Below, piece by piece: positions 29,327 to 37,073 of a stretch of DNA of 64,000 nt (position 1 is its first letter; each line of letters begins with the position of its first letter). The notes beneath the pieces were generated by a model. The model was not told the DNA's origin. It saw only the letters and a program-made list of their open reading frames with translations, and did not search any database. This stretch comes from Bacilli bacterium (GTDB lineage Bacteria; Bacillota; Bacilli; Paenibacillales; NBRC-103111), in the NCBI GenBank assembly GCA_028287395.1, contig JAQBPR010000003.1:62001-126000 (forward strand), given 5' to 3'. Both the position numbers and the translations under genes were made by a program.

Positions 29327-30112
29327 TTACGAGCTAGAACCTGCTAATAATTCCAAAAGCTTTTGCATTGAGCTAAACATGGAAGCAAACAAATCGGAAA
29401 AAAGCACTAAGAATCCTTGAATAAATAATGTTAATAAAACAAAACCAATTAATACTTTCAATGGCATTCCAATGACAAATACGTTAAATTGCGGCGCTGT
29501 TTTAGCTAAAATCCCCAACCCAACGTCAACTAAAAATAATGCCGCTATCATGGGAGCTGCCATCTGAAAAGCTAAAGAAAAAACGGTTGAAAACGTCTTC
29601 AACAGGAAATCGGATACTTGCCCATTATAGATATGGGCAAATGCATCATTAGAAATAGGTACCCATTTATAACTATCGATAATGGCATGAATCAAATAAT
29701 GGTGCCCATCCATAGTTAGAAATAACAGAACAGCGAGCATAAATTTTAAATTACCAAGTATTGGGGTTTGCGCTCCAGTCATTGGATCAATAATATTTGC
29801 CATGCTGAAACCCATTTGCATATCTATGAAAGACCCGGAAATTTGTACGACTGTAAAAAAAAGATAGCCGACAAATCCAAGTAGCAATCCAATTACAATT
29901 TCTTTCATAAGCGAAACCAAAAAGAAACCATCAATAGAAATACTCGCTTTATCCATTGCAGAAAAGGCAATTAATGTAATGAAAAAAGATAAGCCTATTT
30001 TAAATTGGTTCGGTACATTTTTAGAAGAAAAAACAGGAGCGACGACAAAAAATGATGTAATTCGACAAAAAACTAACAAAAGATTAGGCAAATATTGCAG
30101 AATATACCCCAT
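29327..30112 (-). CDS. fliR: Flagellar export gate protein FliR
   Basis: Integral membrane part of the FliPQR export channel; 261 residues with about six membrane helices (VFCRITSFFVVAPVFSSKNV near the N-terminus; GFSMANIIDPMTGAQTPILG in a loop). It follows fliQ by 11 nt and comes before flhB. Confidence 0.96.
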   Translation of the reverse strand: MGYILQYLPNLLLVFCRITSFFVVAPVFSSKNVPNQFKIGLSFFITLIAFSAMDKASISIDGFFLVSLMKEIVIGLLLGFVGYLFFTVVQISGSFIDMQMGFSMANIIDPMTGAQTPILGNLKFMLAVLLFLTMDGHHYLIHAIIDSYKWVPISNDAFAHIYNGQVSDFLLKTFSTVFSLAFQMAAPMIAALFLVDVGLGILAKTAPQFNVFVIGMPLKVLIGFVLLTLFIQGFLVLFSDLFASMFSSMQKLLELLAGSSS

Positions 30113-30123
30113 CTATTCACAGC

Positions 30124-30393
30124 CTACCCAATATATTTGTAAAGGTTATTCATGATGTTATAAGTAAAATCAACTAAAGTGTTTAATATCCATGGACCAA
30201 ATATAAGAATGGAGAATAATACAGCTACGATCTTTGGCACAAATGCTAACGTTTGCTCTTGAATTTGTGTTGTTGCTTGAAATATACTGATAATCAATCC
30301 AACGACTAAACCAACAATGAGCATAGGTGCACTCGCTTTAAGCACCGTATAAACGGCTTGCCCTGCCAATTGAATGACAAACTCTGATCCCAT
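30124..30393 (-). CDS. fliQ: Flagellar export gate protein FliQ
   Basis: Small export-channel subunit, 89 residues with two membrane helices (PMLIVGLVVGLIISIFQATT; TLAFVPKIVAVLFSILIFGP). Standard length and position between fliP and fliR. Confidence 0.96.
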   Translation of the reverse strand: MGSEFVIQLAGQAVYTVLKASAPMLIVGLVVGLIISIFQATTQIQEQTLAFVPKIVAVLFSILIFGPWILNTLVDFTYNIMNNLYKYIG

Positions 30394-30415
30394 TGCATTC
30401 CCCTCTTTATCCGGT

Positions 30416-31228
30416 TCACGTTTTAAAGCTTAACAACAAGGATTTAACTACCAAATACCAACCATCTACGAGGATAAATAATAATATTTTGAAAGGAAGT
30501 GAAATCATAACGGGTGGAAGCATCATCATTCCCATCGCCATCAGGGTACTGGAAATGACCATATCAATCACTAAAAAAGGAATAAATATCATGAAGCCCA
30601 TCTCAAAAGCAGTTTTTAATTCACTTATCGCATATGCGGGAATTAAGGCCGTCAATGGAGTATCATCAATTCCTGTTGGCTTCTGAGCCTTCGAATAGTC
30701 TAAAAAAAGCTTTAGATCTTTTTCTCTAACCTGTTTCCCCATAAATTGCTTCATTGGTATTGCTGCTTTTTCTAAGGCAGTTGTTTGCGTTATTGTTCCT
30801 TTTAGATAAGGCTGCAGTGCTACCTTATTAATATCGCTTAAAGTCGGCGACATGACGAAAAGTGTCATAAACAAAGCTAAACCGATAATAACCTGATTCG
30901 GCGGCATCTGCTGAGTAGCCAGAGAAGTTCTCACAAAACCTAATACGATCACAATTCGCGTAAAACTAGTCATCAGAACTAATATGGCTGGTGCAATACT
31001 CAGTACTGTAATTAATAAAATAATCGAGATTGTACTTGAGGAATTACCAGTTCCCGTAGTTCCCGTAGTTCCCGTAGTTCCTGTGGTCCCTGTAGTATTA
31101 TTTCCAATATCGATATGAATGTCTGGTAATACATTTGTATTCGGTTGATCTGCCGCAAAAACAACGGATGCTGAAACAAAAGTGAATAAAAAAGTTAAAA
31201 CCAACATAAGAAGAAGTTTATTTTTCAT
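30416..31228 (-). CDS. fliP: Flagellar export gate protein FliP
   Basis: Export-channel subunit, 270 residues. A cleavable signal peptide (about residues 1-25, ending VFA-AD) is followed by a low-complexity periplasmic stretch containing repeated Gly-Thr-Thr triplets. Then come four membrane helices with family motifs MTSFTRIVIVLGFVRTSLAT, QQMPPNQVIIGLALFMTLF and IPFLVIDMVISSTLMAMGMM. The ATG overlaps the fliO stop by one base. The Gly-Thr-Thr repeat matches a 9-bp tandem DNA repeat at 31049-31093. Confidence 0.96.
   Translation of the reverse strand: MKNKLLLMLVLTFLFTFVSASVVFAADQPNTNVLPDIHIDIGNNTTGTTGTTGTTGTTGTGNSSSTISIILLITVLSIAPAILVLMTSFTRIVIVLGFVRTSLATQQMPPNQVIIGLALFMTLFVMSPTLSDINKVALQPYLKGTITQTTALEKAAIPMKQFMGKQVREKDLKLFLDYSKAQKPTGIDDTPLTALIPAYAISELKTAFEMGFMIFIPFLVIDMVISSTLMAMGMMMLPPVMISLPFKILLFILVDGWYLVVKSLLLSFKT
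31049..31093. repeat. 9-bp tandem repeat inside fliP
   Basis: About five copies of a 9-bp unit (AGTTCCCGT on the plus strand), three exact and two diverged. They encode Gly-Thr-Thr triplets just after the FliP signal peptide. Changes in copy number would keep the reading frame. Confidence 0.8.
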
Positions 31229-31845
31229 TATTTATCATTCAACCGATCATCATCATTATCATTCTGAAATAATTCATCTACTCTTTGCTTGCGATTCGAA
31301 ATACGTTCCATTTTTTCTTGAAATACATGTTGAAAGGAATTTGATAGATCTTCTTCTTCTTCGATAATTTGTTGATTTCTTAGCCCTTTAAACCATTTAC
31401 CTATTGATTGAAATGCTGGAAATTCATTAGTGCCGCGTGATTGTATATGATCTCGAATATACTCAACCTCATCCTCATCGTCTATCTTTGATATAAGCTG
31501 AATATTATTGCCTACTCCAACCACATAAAGCGAATGACCTATTTCCACGACCTGTACTGATTTATTTTGACCCAATGATACTCCGCCAATCGTTTTAATT
31601 GAACGACCGGACATCATCATTTTATTTTTCTGAGCAACCATCTTAATGATCAAAAAGAATAAGCCGATAATAAGGATAAGGCAAAATATGACCCACATCA
31701 CCATTCTAATAGAATCCCAGCTGCTACTAACTGTTTTAAAACCTGGTGTGGGTTCGTCTGCGAAACTAGTAGGAATAAAACTGAACCAACCCATTGCGCA
31801 CAAAAGTGATATGAGAATGAAACGTGATTTAAATCGTCTTTTCAA
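31228..31845 (-). CDS. fliO: Flagellar biosynthetic protein FliO/FliZ
   Basis: Single-pass membrane protein that helps assemble the FliP ring; 205 residues. A signal peptide (about residues 1-29, ending SFA-DE), a membrane helix (about 50-70) and a cytoplasmic FliO domain (SGRSIKTIGGVSLGQNKSVQ and on) are followed by an acidic tail. It starts at TTG with AAAGGAA upstream. The long tail is typical of the B. subtilis form also called FliZ. Confidence 0.92.
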   Translation of the reverse strand: MKRRFKSRFILISLLCAMGWFSFIPTSFADEPTPGFKTVSSSWDSIRMVMWVIFCLILIIGLFFLIIKMVAQKNKMMMSGRSIKTIGGVSLGQNKSVQVVEIGHSLYVVGVGNNIQLISKIDDEDEVEYIRDHIQSRGTNEFPAFQSIGKWFKGLRNQQIIEEEEDLSNSFQHVFQEKMERISNRKQRVDELFQNDNDDDRLNDK

Positions 31846-31889
31846 TCTTTACATTCCTTTCGGTTTACGCTAAGTTCCAAACTCTATTA

Positions 31890-32252
31890 TTATCCCAAAG
31901 TCTTTTTAATCGCCTCAATAACACGGTCTGGCTGAAAGGGCTTAACTATAAAATCCTTTGCTCCTGCTTGTATTGCATCAATAACCATCGCTTGCTGTCC
32001 CATAGCCGAACACATAACTACCTTTGCATTGGGGTCTAGTTTTTTTATTTCTTTCAAAGCGGCGATGCCATCCATCTCCGGCATTGTAATATCCATTGTA
32101 ATCAAGTCAGGTTTAACTTCTTTGAACTTTTCAATTGCTTGTGCACCATCATTTGCTTCTCCACATACTTCATAACCATTCTTTGTCAAAATATCTCGGA
32201 TCATCATTCTCATAAATGCTGCATCGTCTACAACTAAAATTCTGTTAGCCAT
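31890..32252 (-). CDS. cheY: Chemotaxis response regulator CheY
   Basis: Single receiver domain of 120 residues. Acidic pair Asp9-Asp10, phospho-acceptor Asp54 (LITMDITMPEMDG), the conserved Ser/Ala switch (MCSAMG) and Lys in FIVKPF are all present. CheY-P binds FliM and FliY, encoded immediately upstream. AGGAGG precedes the ATG. Confidence 0.97.
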   Translation of the reverse strand: MANRILVVDDAAFMRMMIRDILTKNGYEVCGEANDGAQAIEKFKEVKPDLITMDITMPEMDGIAALKEIKKLDPNAKVVMCSAMGQQAMVIDAIQAGAKDFIVKPFQPDRVIEAIKKTLG

Positions 32253-32278
32253 TAATAAACAATCCTCCTAGAATATAA

Positions 32279-33499
32279 TTATTGTAACTTTTGAATTCGA
32301 TCCCACTGGTTAATTATATCCGTGACACGAACCCCAAAGTTTTCATCAATAACAACTACTTCACCTTTTGCAATAAGCTTGTTATTTACCAATATGTCTA
32401 CAGGTTCACCAGCAAGCTTGTCCAATTCGATAATCGAGCCTTGGGACAGCTCTAGAATATCCTTGATCACCTTCTGCGTTCTTCCAAGCTCAACCGTAAC
32501 TTTTAACGGGATATCCAAAAGCAGCCCCAGATTAGTATCATCCGCTTGCATTCCAGGTCCAGAAGTTAGATTACTAAACTGAACTGGTTGAACATTTACA
32601 TTCCGATTCATCATATTCCCATATGCAGCAGGAGCTTGAGGCTGTTGATACATCGGTTGTTGCTGCATGGGTTGTTGATACATTGGTTGTTGCTGCATGG
32701 GTTGTTGCTGCATGGGTTGTTGATACATTGGTTGTTCGTATATTGGTTGTGGTTGAGCTGTTGGCGGTTGTTGAACAGTCGGCGCCTTTACAGGAGGTTC
32801 TTCCACCATTTCACTATCACCCATTAATATGGAAACCATATCTTTTGCAAAAGAAATTGGTAAAAGCTGCATGAGCGTTGAATCAATTAAATCACCTATA
32901 ATTAAACGAAAGGAAATTTTAACAAAAACATCTTCCGCTGCGATTTCTTGGTTACCCTGTCCGCCTGACAAATTAAGAATATTAATTCCAGGAGGTGAAA
33001 TGTTTACAAAACGGTTAAAAATGGTTGACATCGAAGTAGCGGAAGATCCCATCATTTGGTTCATTGCTTCTTGAACCGCGCTAATATGTATATCGCTTAA
33101 TTCTCCAAGTTGTCCAGTACCATCACCGCCCATCATTAAATCGGCAATAACTTGTGCGTCCTGAGTTTTAATCACTAATAAATTCGTACCATGGAAACCG
33201 TCAATATAATTCACATGTACAGCTACATGCGGAACCGGAAATTCATCTTGCAATTCTTCCTGCGTAATCATGGAAACTTTAGGCGTTGTAATATCTACCT
33301 TTTTGCCAAGCAAAGTTGAAAGTGCGGTTGCTGCACTACCGAAAGTAATATTCCCAATCTCACCCAATGCATCTTGTTCTAAAGAGGATAAATAACTATC
33401 TAGACCCGCTGCTGGTTGACCCGCTGCTGAATCATCTGATGATTGATTCAGCAATGCGTCAATCTCCTCTTGAGACAAATAATCTTTATTATTCGTCAT
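32279..33499 (-). CDS. fliY: Flagellar switch protein and CheY-P phosphatase FliY
   Basis: C-ring protein that also dephosphorylates CheY-P; 406 residues. The N-terminal CheY-P binding helix (YLSQEEIDALLNQ) leads to a CheC-like phosphatase domain (LEQDALGEIGNITFGSAATA near residue 45, AVQEAMNQMMGSSATSM near 140). A Gln/Pro/Met/Tyr-rich repeat linker (about 225-285) and a C-terminal FliN domain (LLDIPLKVTVELGRTQKVIK) follow. The start at 33499 lies inside the fliM end (11-nt overlap), with GGGGTGG upstream. Confidence 0.96.
   Translation of the reverse strand: MTNNKDYLSQEEIDALLNQSSDDSAAGQPAAGLDSYLSSLEQDALGEIGNITFGSAATALSTLLGKKVDITTPKVSMITQEELQDEFPVPHVAVHVNYIDGFHGTNLLVIKTQDAQVIADLMMGGDGTGQLGELSDIHISAVQEAMNQMMGSSATSMSTIFNRFVNISPPGINILNLSGGQGNQEIAAEDVFVKISFRLIIGDLIDSTLMQLLPISFAKDMVSILMGDSEMVEEPPVKAPTVQQPPTAQPQPIYEQPMYQQPMQQQPMQQQPMYQQPMQQQPMYQQPQAPAAYGNMMNRNVNVQPVQFSNLTSGPGMQADDTNLGLLLDIPLKVTVELGRTQKVIKDILELSQGSIIELDKLAGEPVDILVNNKLIAKGEVVVIDENFGVRVTDIINQWDRIQKLQ
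32638..32748. repeat. Tandem QQPM/YQQPM-coding repeat inside fliY
   Basis: About seven imperfect copies of a roughly 15-bp unit (variants of GGTTGTTGCTGCAT and GGTTGTTGATACAT on the plus strand). They encode the flexible linker between the phosphatase and FliN domains of FliY. It is in frame, so copy-number change alters only linker length. Confidence 0.8.
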
Positions 33500-34487
33500 C
33501 TTCTTCCACCCCTTCATTTACAATCTCATTAATTTGAAGTGCAACCCTACCTTTTACCGTACCAGGACTTCCGATGAACTTTAATTTATCACCAATTTTA
33601 ACATGCAAACCTTCGTCAACCTTTGTATCTAAGCTGATTACATCCCCGACAGTTAGACCAAGAAACTCCCTAATCGAAATCTGAGAATTTCCCAACTCAG
33701 CAATAATGGACAGCTTAGCTTTATTAACTCTTGTTTGTAATGCTTCAGTTTCTTCAGTAGATTTAATTTTCTTGTGAGTTACAAACATATGATGCACCGA
33801 TAAACGCGGCATAATCGGTTCAATTACAACATGCGGAATACATAAATTAATCATCCCTGTTGTATCGCCAATTTTGGTACTTAAGGAAATCAATGCGATC
33901 GTGTCATTAGCAGAAGCGATTTGCATAAATTGCGGATTAGTCTCCAATGCTTCCAAACTAGGAAAAACATCAGCAACCGTTTTCCAAGCTTCTTGCAAAG
34001 TTTCTAATGCTCTACTAAAGATTCTTTCCATAATAATCGTTTCGATTTCGGTCAACGCATTAATTTTGGTAGGAGAGGTCCCATTACCACCTAATAATCG
34101 ATCCAACATCGCATAAGCTACATTGGGATGAACCTCCAAAACCATTCTTCCCTCCAAAGGATCCGCCTCGAAAATATTCAAGATTGTCATTTTGGGAATC
34201 GAACGAATGAATTCATCATAAGGGAGCTGCTCAACCTGTACAACATTAATTTGTACAAATGTTCTTAATTGTGTAGAAAAATAGGTCGTTAATAAACGAG
34301 CAAAATTTTCATGGATACGTGTCAAACTGCGAAGATGATCTTTAGAGAATCTCGTAGCCCTCTTAAAATCATAAGATCGCACTTTCTTCTGCGTTTCTTC
34401 TTTTTTTAATTCTTCTGCATCCATCTCACCAGATGAAAGCGCCGCAAGCAAGGCATCAATCTCATTTTGCGAGAGTACGTCAACCAA
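33489..34487 (-). CDS. fliM: Flagellar motor switch protein FliM
   Basis: C-ring protein that binds CheY-P and FliG; 332 residues. The N-terminal CheY-P peptide (DVLSQNEIDALLAALSSGE), the middle CheC-like domain without catalytic residues and the C-terminal FliN-like domain (LGNSQISIREFLGLTVGDVI) are present. TTG at 34487 is chosen because AAAGGAGGTGA lies at proper spacing; a GTG three codons earlier overlaps that site. Confidence 0.96.
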   Translation of the reverse strand: MVDVLSQNEIDALLAALSSGEMDAEELKKEETQKKVRSYDFKRATRFSKDHLRSLTRIHENFARLLTTYFSTQLRTFVQINVVQVEQLPYDEFIRSIPKMTILNIFEADPLEGRMVLEVHPNVAYAMLDRLLGGNGTSPTKINALTEIETIIMERIFSRALETLQEAWKTVADVFPSLEALETNPQFMQIASANDTIALISLSTKIGDTTGMINLCIPHVVIEPIMPRLSVHHMFVTHKKIKSTEETEALQTRVNKAKLSIIAELGNSQISIREFLGLTVGDVISLDTKVDEGLHVKIGDKLKFIGSPGTVKGRVALQINEIVNEGVEEDDE

Positions 34488-34524
34488 TAGAGTCACCTCC
34501 TTTAAATAAATCGTAAACCCGTAA

Positions 34525-35001
34525 TTATTGAGTAATTATATTGGGAATATTAATTTCAGTTACTTTTCCATCTTTCATGATGGCATTAATTTTGTTCATC
34601 AGCATAGAGGTTAAATTATCTTGACCTTTAGCTCCACTGACTTCTTCTACTGTCAAATCAGCTAAGGTTTGATTAATAATCGATTTGACTTTCACGTCCA
34701 AATTATTAAACTCATCCATCGCTTTCGTGCTATCCAGAACAAATGCAAACCCAACGACAATCATCTTATCTTTTGTGGCCAGATTCGTCGTTATATCCTT
34801 CAATACGACAGTTAATGCTTTAGCCTTTGCAGCAGTCAATGGCTTAGGAGAGACATTTTTCACGGAACTGACAGCTTTTGCTGTCGGATCATCTGTCGTC
34901 TTATTCTTATTAAGCATATCCCACAAAAAGAAAGTTGCAGTAAGAATCAAGGTAATCACAATAAGTATAGCGATGATAAAAGGCAACAATTTTTTAAACA
35001 C
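34525..35001 (-). CDS. fliL: Flagellar basal-body associated protein FliL
   Basis: 158 residues. An N-terminal membrane helix (about residues 7-28) is followed by a periplasmic domain that in the family surrounds the stator. It starts at GTG directly after the flbD stop; AGGAGG lies inside the end of flbD. No stator genes are in this window. Confidence 0.9.
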   Translation of the reverse strand: MFKKLLPFIIAILIVITLILTATFFLWDMLNKNKTTDDPTAKAVSSVKNVSPKPLTAAKAKALTVVLKDITTNLATKDKMIVVGFAFVLDSTKAMDEFNNLDVKVKSIINQTLADLTVEEVSGAKGQDNLTSMLMNKINAIMKDGKVTEINIPNIITQ

Positions 35002-35226
35002 CTATGATTCCTCCTCTATGTATAAACTTTTGATCGATCCATTTACCAAACCGATCAATTGCAAATAGCTTTGCACTAAGCTTACCACATCTGTTACCTT
35101 CTCGAGAACCATAATTTTTTTCCCTGTAGTTAATGTAAGCATGGTATCTGGAGTATCTTCAATTGTTTCAATCAATAGTGCATTAATCGTGATTGTTTTT
35201 CCATTTAAGCGTGTAACAGAAATCAA
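35002..35226 (-). CDS. flbD: FlbD/SwrD family flagellar protein
   Basis: Small 74-residue protein (MISVTRLNGKTITINALLIE). In B. subtilis the equivalent protein (SwrD, YlzI) increases motor torque. It starts at TTG with GGAGGG upstream and lies between the hook protein gene and fliL, its conserved position. A strong hairpin stands just upstream. Confidence 0.93.
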   Translation of the reverse strand: MISVTRLNGKTITINALLIETIEDTPDTMLTLTTGKKIMVLEKVTDVVSLVQSYLQLIGLVNGSIKSLYIEEES

Positions 35227-35242
35227 CTTTTTCCCTCCATTA

Positions 35243-35281
35243 TGAAATGGGCGGGGTGAAGATTTTCACCCCGTCATTTCA
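35243..35281 (-). other. Strong intra-operon RNA hairpin between flgG and flbD
   Basis: Perfect stem CGGGGTGAA-AATC-TTCACCCCG, extended by further GAAATG/CATTTC pairing around small internal mismatches. No T-tract follows on the minus strand, so it is not a standard terminator. It may be a processing or stability element. Confidence 0.65.
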
Positions 35282-35290
35282 TGTCAAATC

Positions 35291-36115
35291 TTAGTGTTTA
35301 AGATTCACAATTTCTTGTAAAATTTCATCAGAAGTCGTAATAATACGCGAATTAGATTGAAATCCACGCTGCGCAATAATCATTTCAGTAAATTCAGAAG
35401 TTAAGTCAACATTTGACATTTCCAATTGACCTGAAATAATTGCACCTGTACCAAGCGTTGTATCATTAGGAGCGATTGTTGCTGGAGTAGCATTTGCATC
35501 AGCATTTGAGTTTGTACGGTACAAATTCCCACCAATTTTCTCTAAAGCAGACGGATTTGTCACTTTAAGAAGACCGATTTGTAATCCTGTATCCGTCGAA
35601 GTTCCTGTATTATCAACGCCAATAATTTTACCATCTTGTCCGATTGTAAAAGCGGTTACTGTGTCTGGTAAGGTTATTTTACCTGAATCATTGGCACCCA
35701 TAACAAACATACCATCAGCAGTCACAAGATCTCTATTTGCATCGATTTTAAAATTACCGTCTCTTGTTAAAAAAGGTACAGTTGCGTCAAGGTTTGACTT
35801 AATTGCGAAAAATCCATCTCCATCAATCCGCAAATCTGTTGGATTATTGGTTGTTTGCGCACTACCCGGAGTGAAGATAGTATCGACCGAGCCTATCGCA
35901 GAGCCTAATCCAATCTGTTTAGCATTGACGCCACCTTGATTTAAACCATCAGGGGCAGTAACTCCGCCAACTGTTTGGCTTAAAATATCTTTAAACATAA
36001 CGCGACCCATTTTAAAACCCGTTGTATTTACATTGGCAATATTATTGCCGATAACATCTAGTTTCGTTTGAAAACCGCGCATTCCTGAAACGCCTGAATA
36101 TAAAGATCTTAACAT
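35291..36115 (-). CDS. flgG: Flagellar hook protein (FlgE of B. subtilis; FlgG/FlgE family)
   Basis: 274 residues. The N-terminus MLRSLYSGVSGMRGFQTKLD with GNNIANVNTTGFK and a C-terminal LTSEFTEMIIAQRGFQSNSR motif define the hook/rod family. Databases often name this short form FlgG, but the place between flgD and flbD and the size match the B. subtilis hook protein FlgE. The start at 36115 follows GAGGAGG; the longer frame to 36181 lacks a site. Confidence 0.92.
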   Translation of the reverse strand: MLRSLYSGVSGMRGFQTKLDVIGNNIANVNTTGFKMGRVMFKDILSQTVGGVTAPDGLNQGGVNAKQIGLGSAIGSVDTIFTPGSAQTTNNPTDLRIDGDGFFAIKSNLDATVPFLTRDGNFKIDANRDLVTADGMFVMGANDSGKITLPDTVTAFTIGQDGKIIGVDNTGTSTDTGLQIGLLKVTNPSALEKIGGNLYRTNSNADANATPATIAPNDTTLGTGAIISGQLEMSNVDLTSEFTEMIIAQRGFQSNSRIITTSDEILQEIVNLKH

Positions 36116-36215
36116 ATTTTTGTCCTCCTCAACGTATTGTGAATATTGGTCTTTAATTAACGGTTGCTTCTGTCGATCCACAACCTAGGCTTCCAATAAA
36201 GGTCCAGCCTATTCT

Positions 36216-36602
36216 TTAGGAAATAACTACTGCACTGTCAATCTGCGTGAATACATTGTCCTTCATAGAAGAGCCATCCATTGCGGTTACGATTGTTCTA
36301 TTCTTGACATTCACGATCAATGCCATGTCTTTGAATAAAATGAGTGAATCTTTCGAACCCTTTGCTGCCGCTTTATCAATCGCAGATTCAATTTTTGCCA
36401 TTTGATCCGGTTGAATTTGAATACCGCGTTGTTGAAGCCTTTGCTCTGCATGTTGACTCAGACGCACTATTTTATCTTGGAAAATTTGCTGAAAAGATTT
36501 ACCGTTTGTTTGATCAAGATCAACCGTCGACTTCGTTTGACGCAAAGATGCAGGAGATACAGCAGTAGGATAAAGCTGCCCAATAGAAATTTTATCAGTC
36601 AT
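36216..36602 (-). CDS. TIGR02530-type flagellar operon protein
   Basis: 128 residues with the family pattern: a Gln/Lys-rich helix (FQDKIVRLSQHAEQRLQQRG), then DQMAKIESAIDKAAAKGSKD and a strand-rich end (ALIVNVKNRTIVTAMDG). The family lies beside flgD and the hook gene in many Firmicutes; its role is unknown. It starts 5 nt after the flgD stop without a clear Shine-Dalgarno sequence, so translation is probably coupled to flgD. Confidence 0.85.
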   Translation of the reverse strand: MTDKISIGQLYPTAVSPASLRQTKSTVDLDQTNGKSFQQIFQDKIVRLSQHAEQRLQQRGIQIQPDQMAKIESAIDKAAAKGSKDSLILFKDMALIVNVKNRTIVTAMDGSSMKDNVFTQIDSAVVIS

Positions 36603-36607
36603 TTTTT

Positions 36608-37039
36608 TTACTCTGGATTCTTAATTTCCGTAATTTGATCCAAAGTAACCTCCTCTCCATTCACACCAGCGTACTGCATACCATTTTTAAAGCTTAATGC
36701 ATCAACAACTCCGCTTTTAATCGTGCTCGTACCCGTTGAATCTGTACTGTTCCAACTAATCTCTTTGCCAATAAGCCCTGGCGATAAACCAAGCGATTGA
36801 CGAAGCGCTGTAAGTTGAGTTGTCATGTTGGTTAGTTGTTCCACTGACGTAAATTGAGCCATCTGAGCGATAAATTCTTTATCCTCAAGTGGATGAGATG
36901 GATCTTGATTTTGCAGCTGCGTAATCAAAATTTTCAAGAAATCATCTTTTCCCAATGTGCTGTTTGCGGGTTTTGTGGAAGTGCCACTTGTCGAGTTTGA
37001 AATAAGTTGTGAAACATTCCCTGTGGGGGCGGTTGACAT
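36608..37039 (-). CDS. flgD: Hook assembly scaffold FlgD
   Basis: Hook-capping protein of 143 residues. The N-terminal signature is clear (LGKDDFLKILITQLQNQDPS, HPLEDKEFIAQMAQFTSVEQ). The C-terminal part is short, as in B. subtilis. GAGGAGG precedes the ATG. Follows fliK, the hook-length ruler. Confidence 0.95.
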   Translation of the reverse strand: MSTAPTGNVSQLISNSTSGTSTKPANSTLGKDDFLKILITQLQNQDPSHPLEDKEFIAQMAQFTSVEQLTNMTTQLTALRQSLGLSPGLIGKEISWNSTDSTGTSTIKSGVVDALSFKNGMQYAGVNGEEVTLDQITEIKNPE

Positions 37040-37073
37040 TGTTTCACCTCCTCAAGATGGAATAAATACCTTT

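Noticed and set aside
32638-32748. Possible CRISPR-like repeat array
   Set aside because: Repeats are contiguous, about 15 bp, in frame and code for the FliY linker; there are no spacers.
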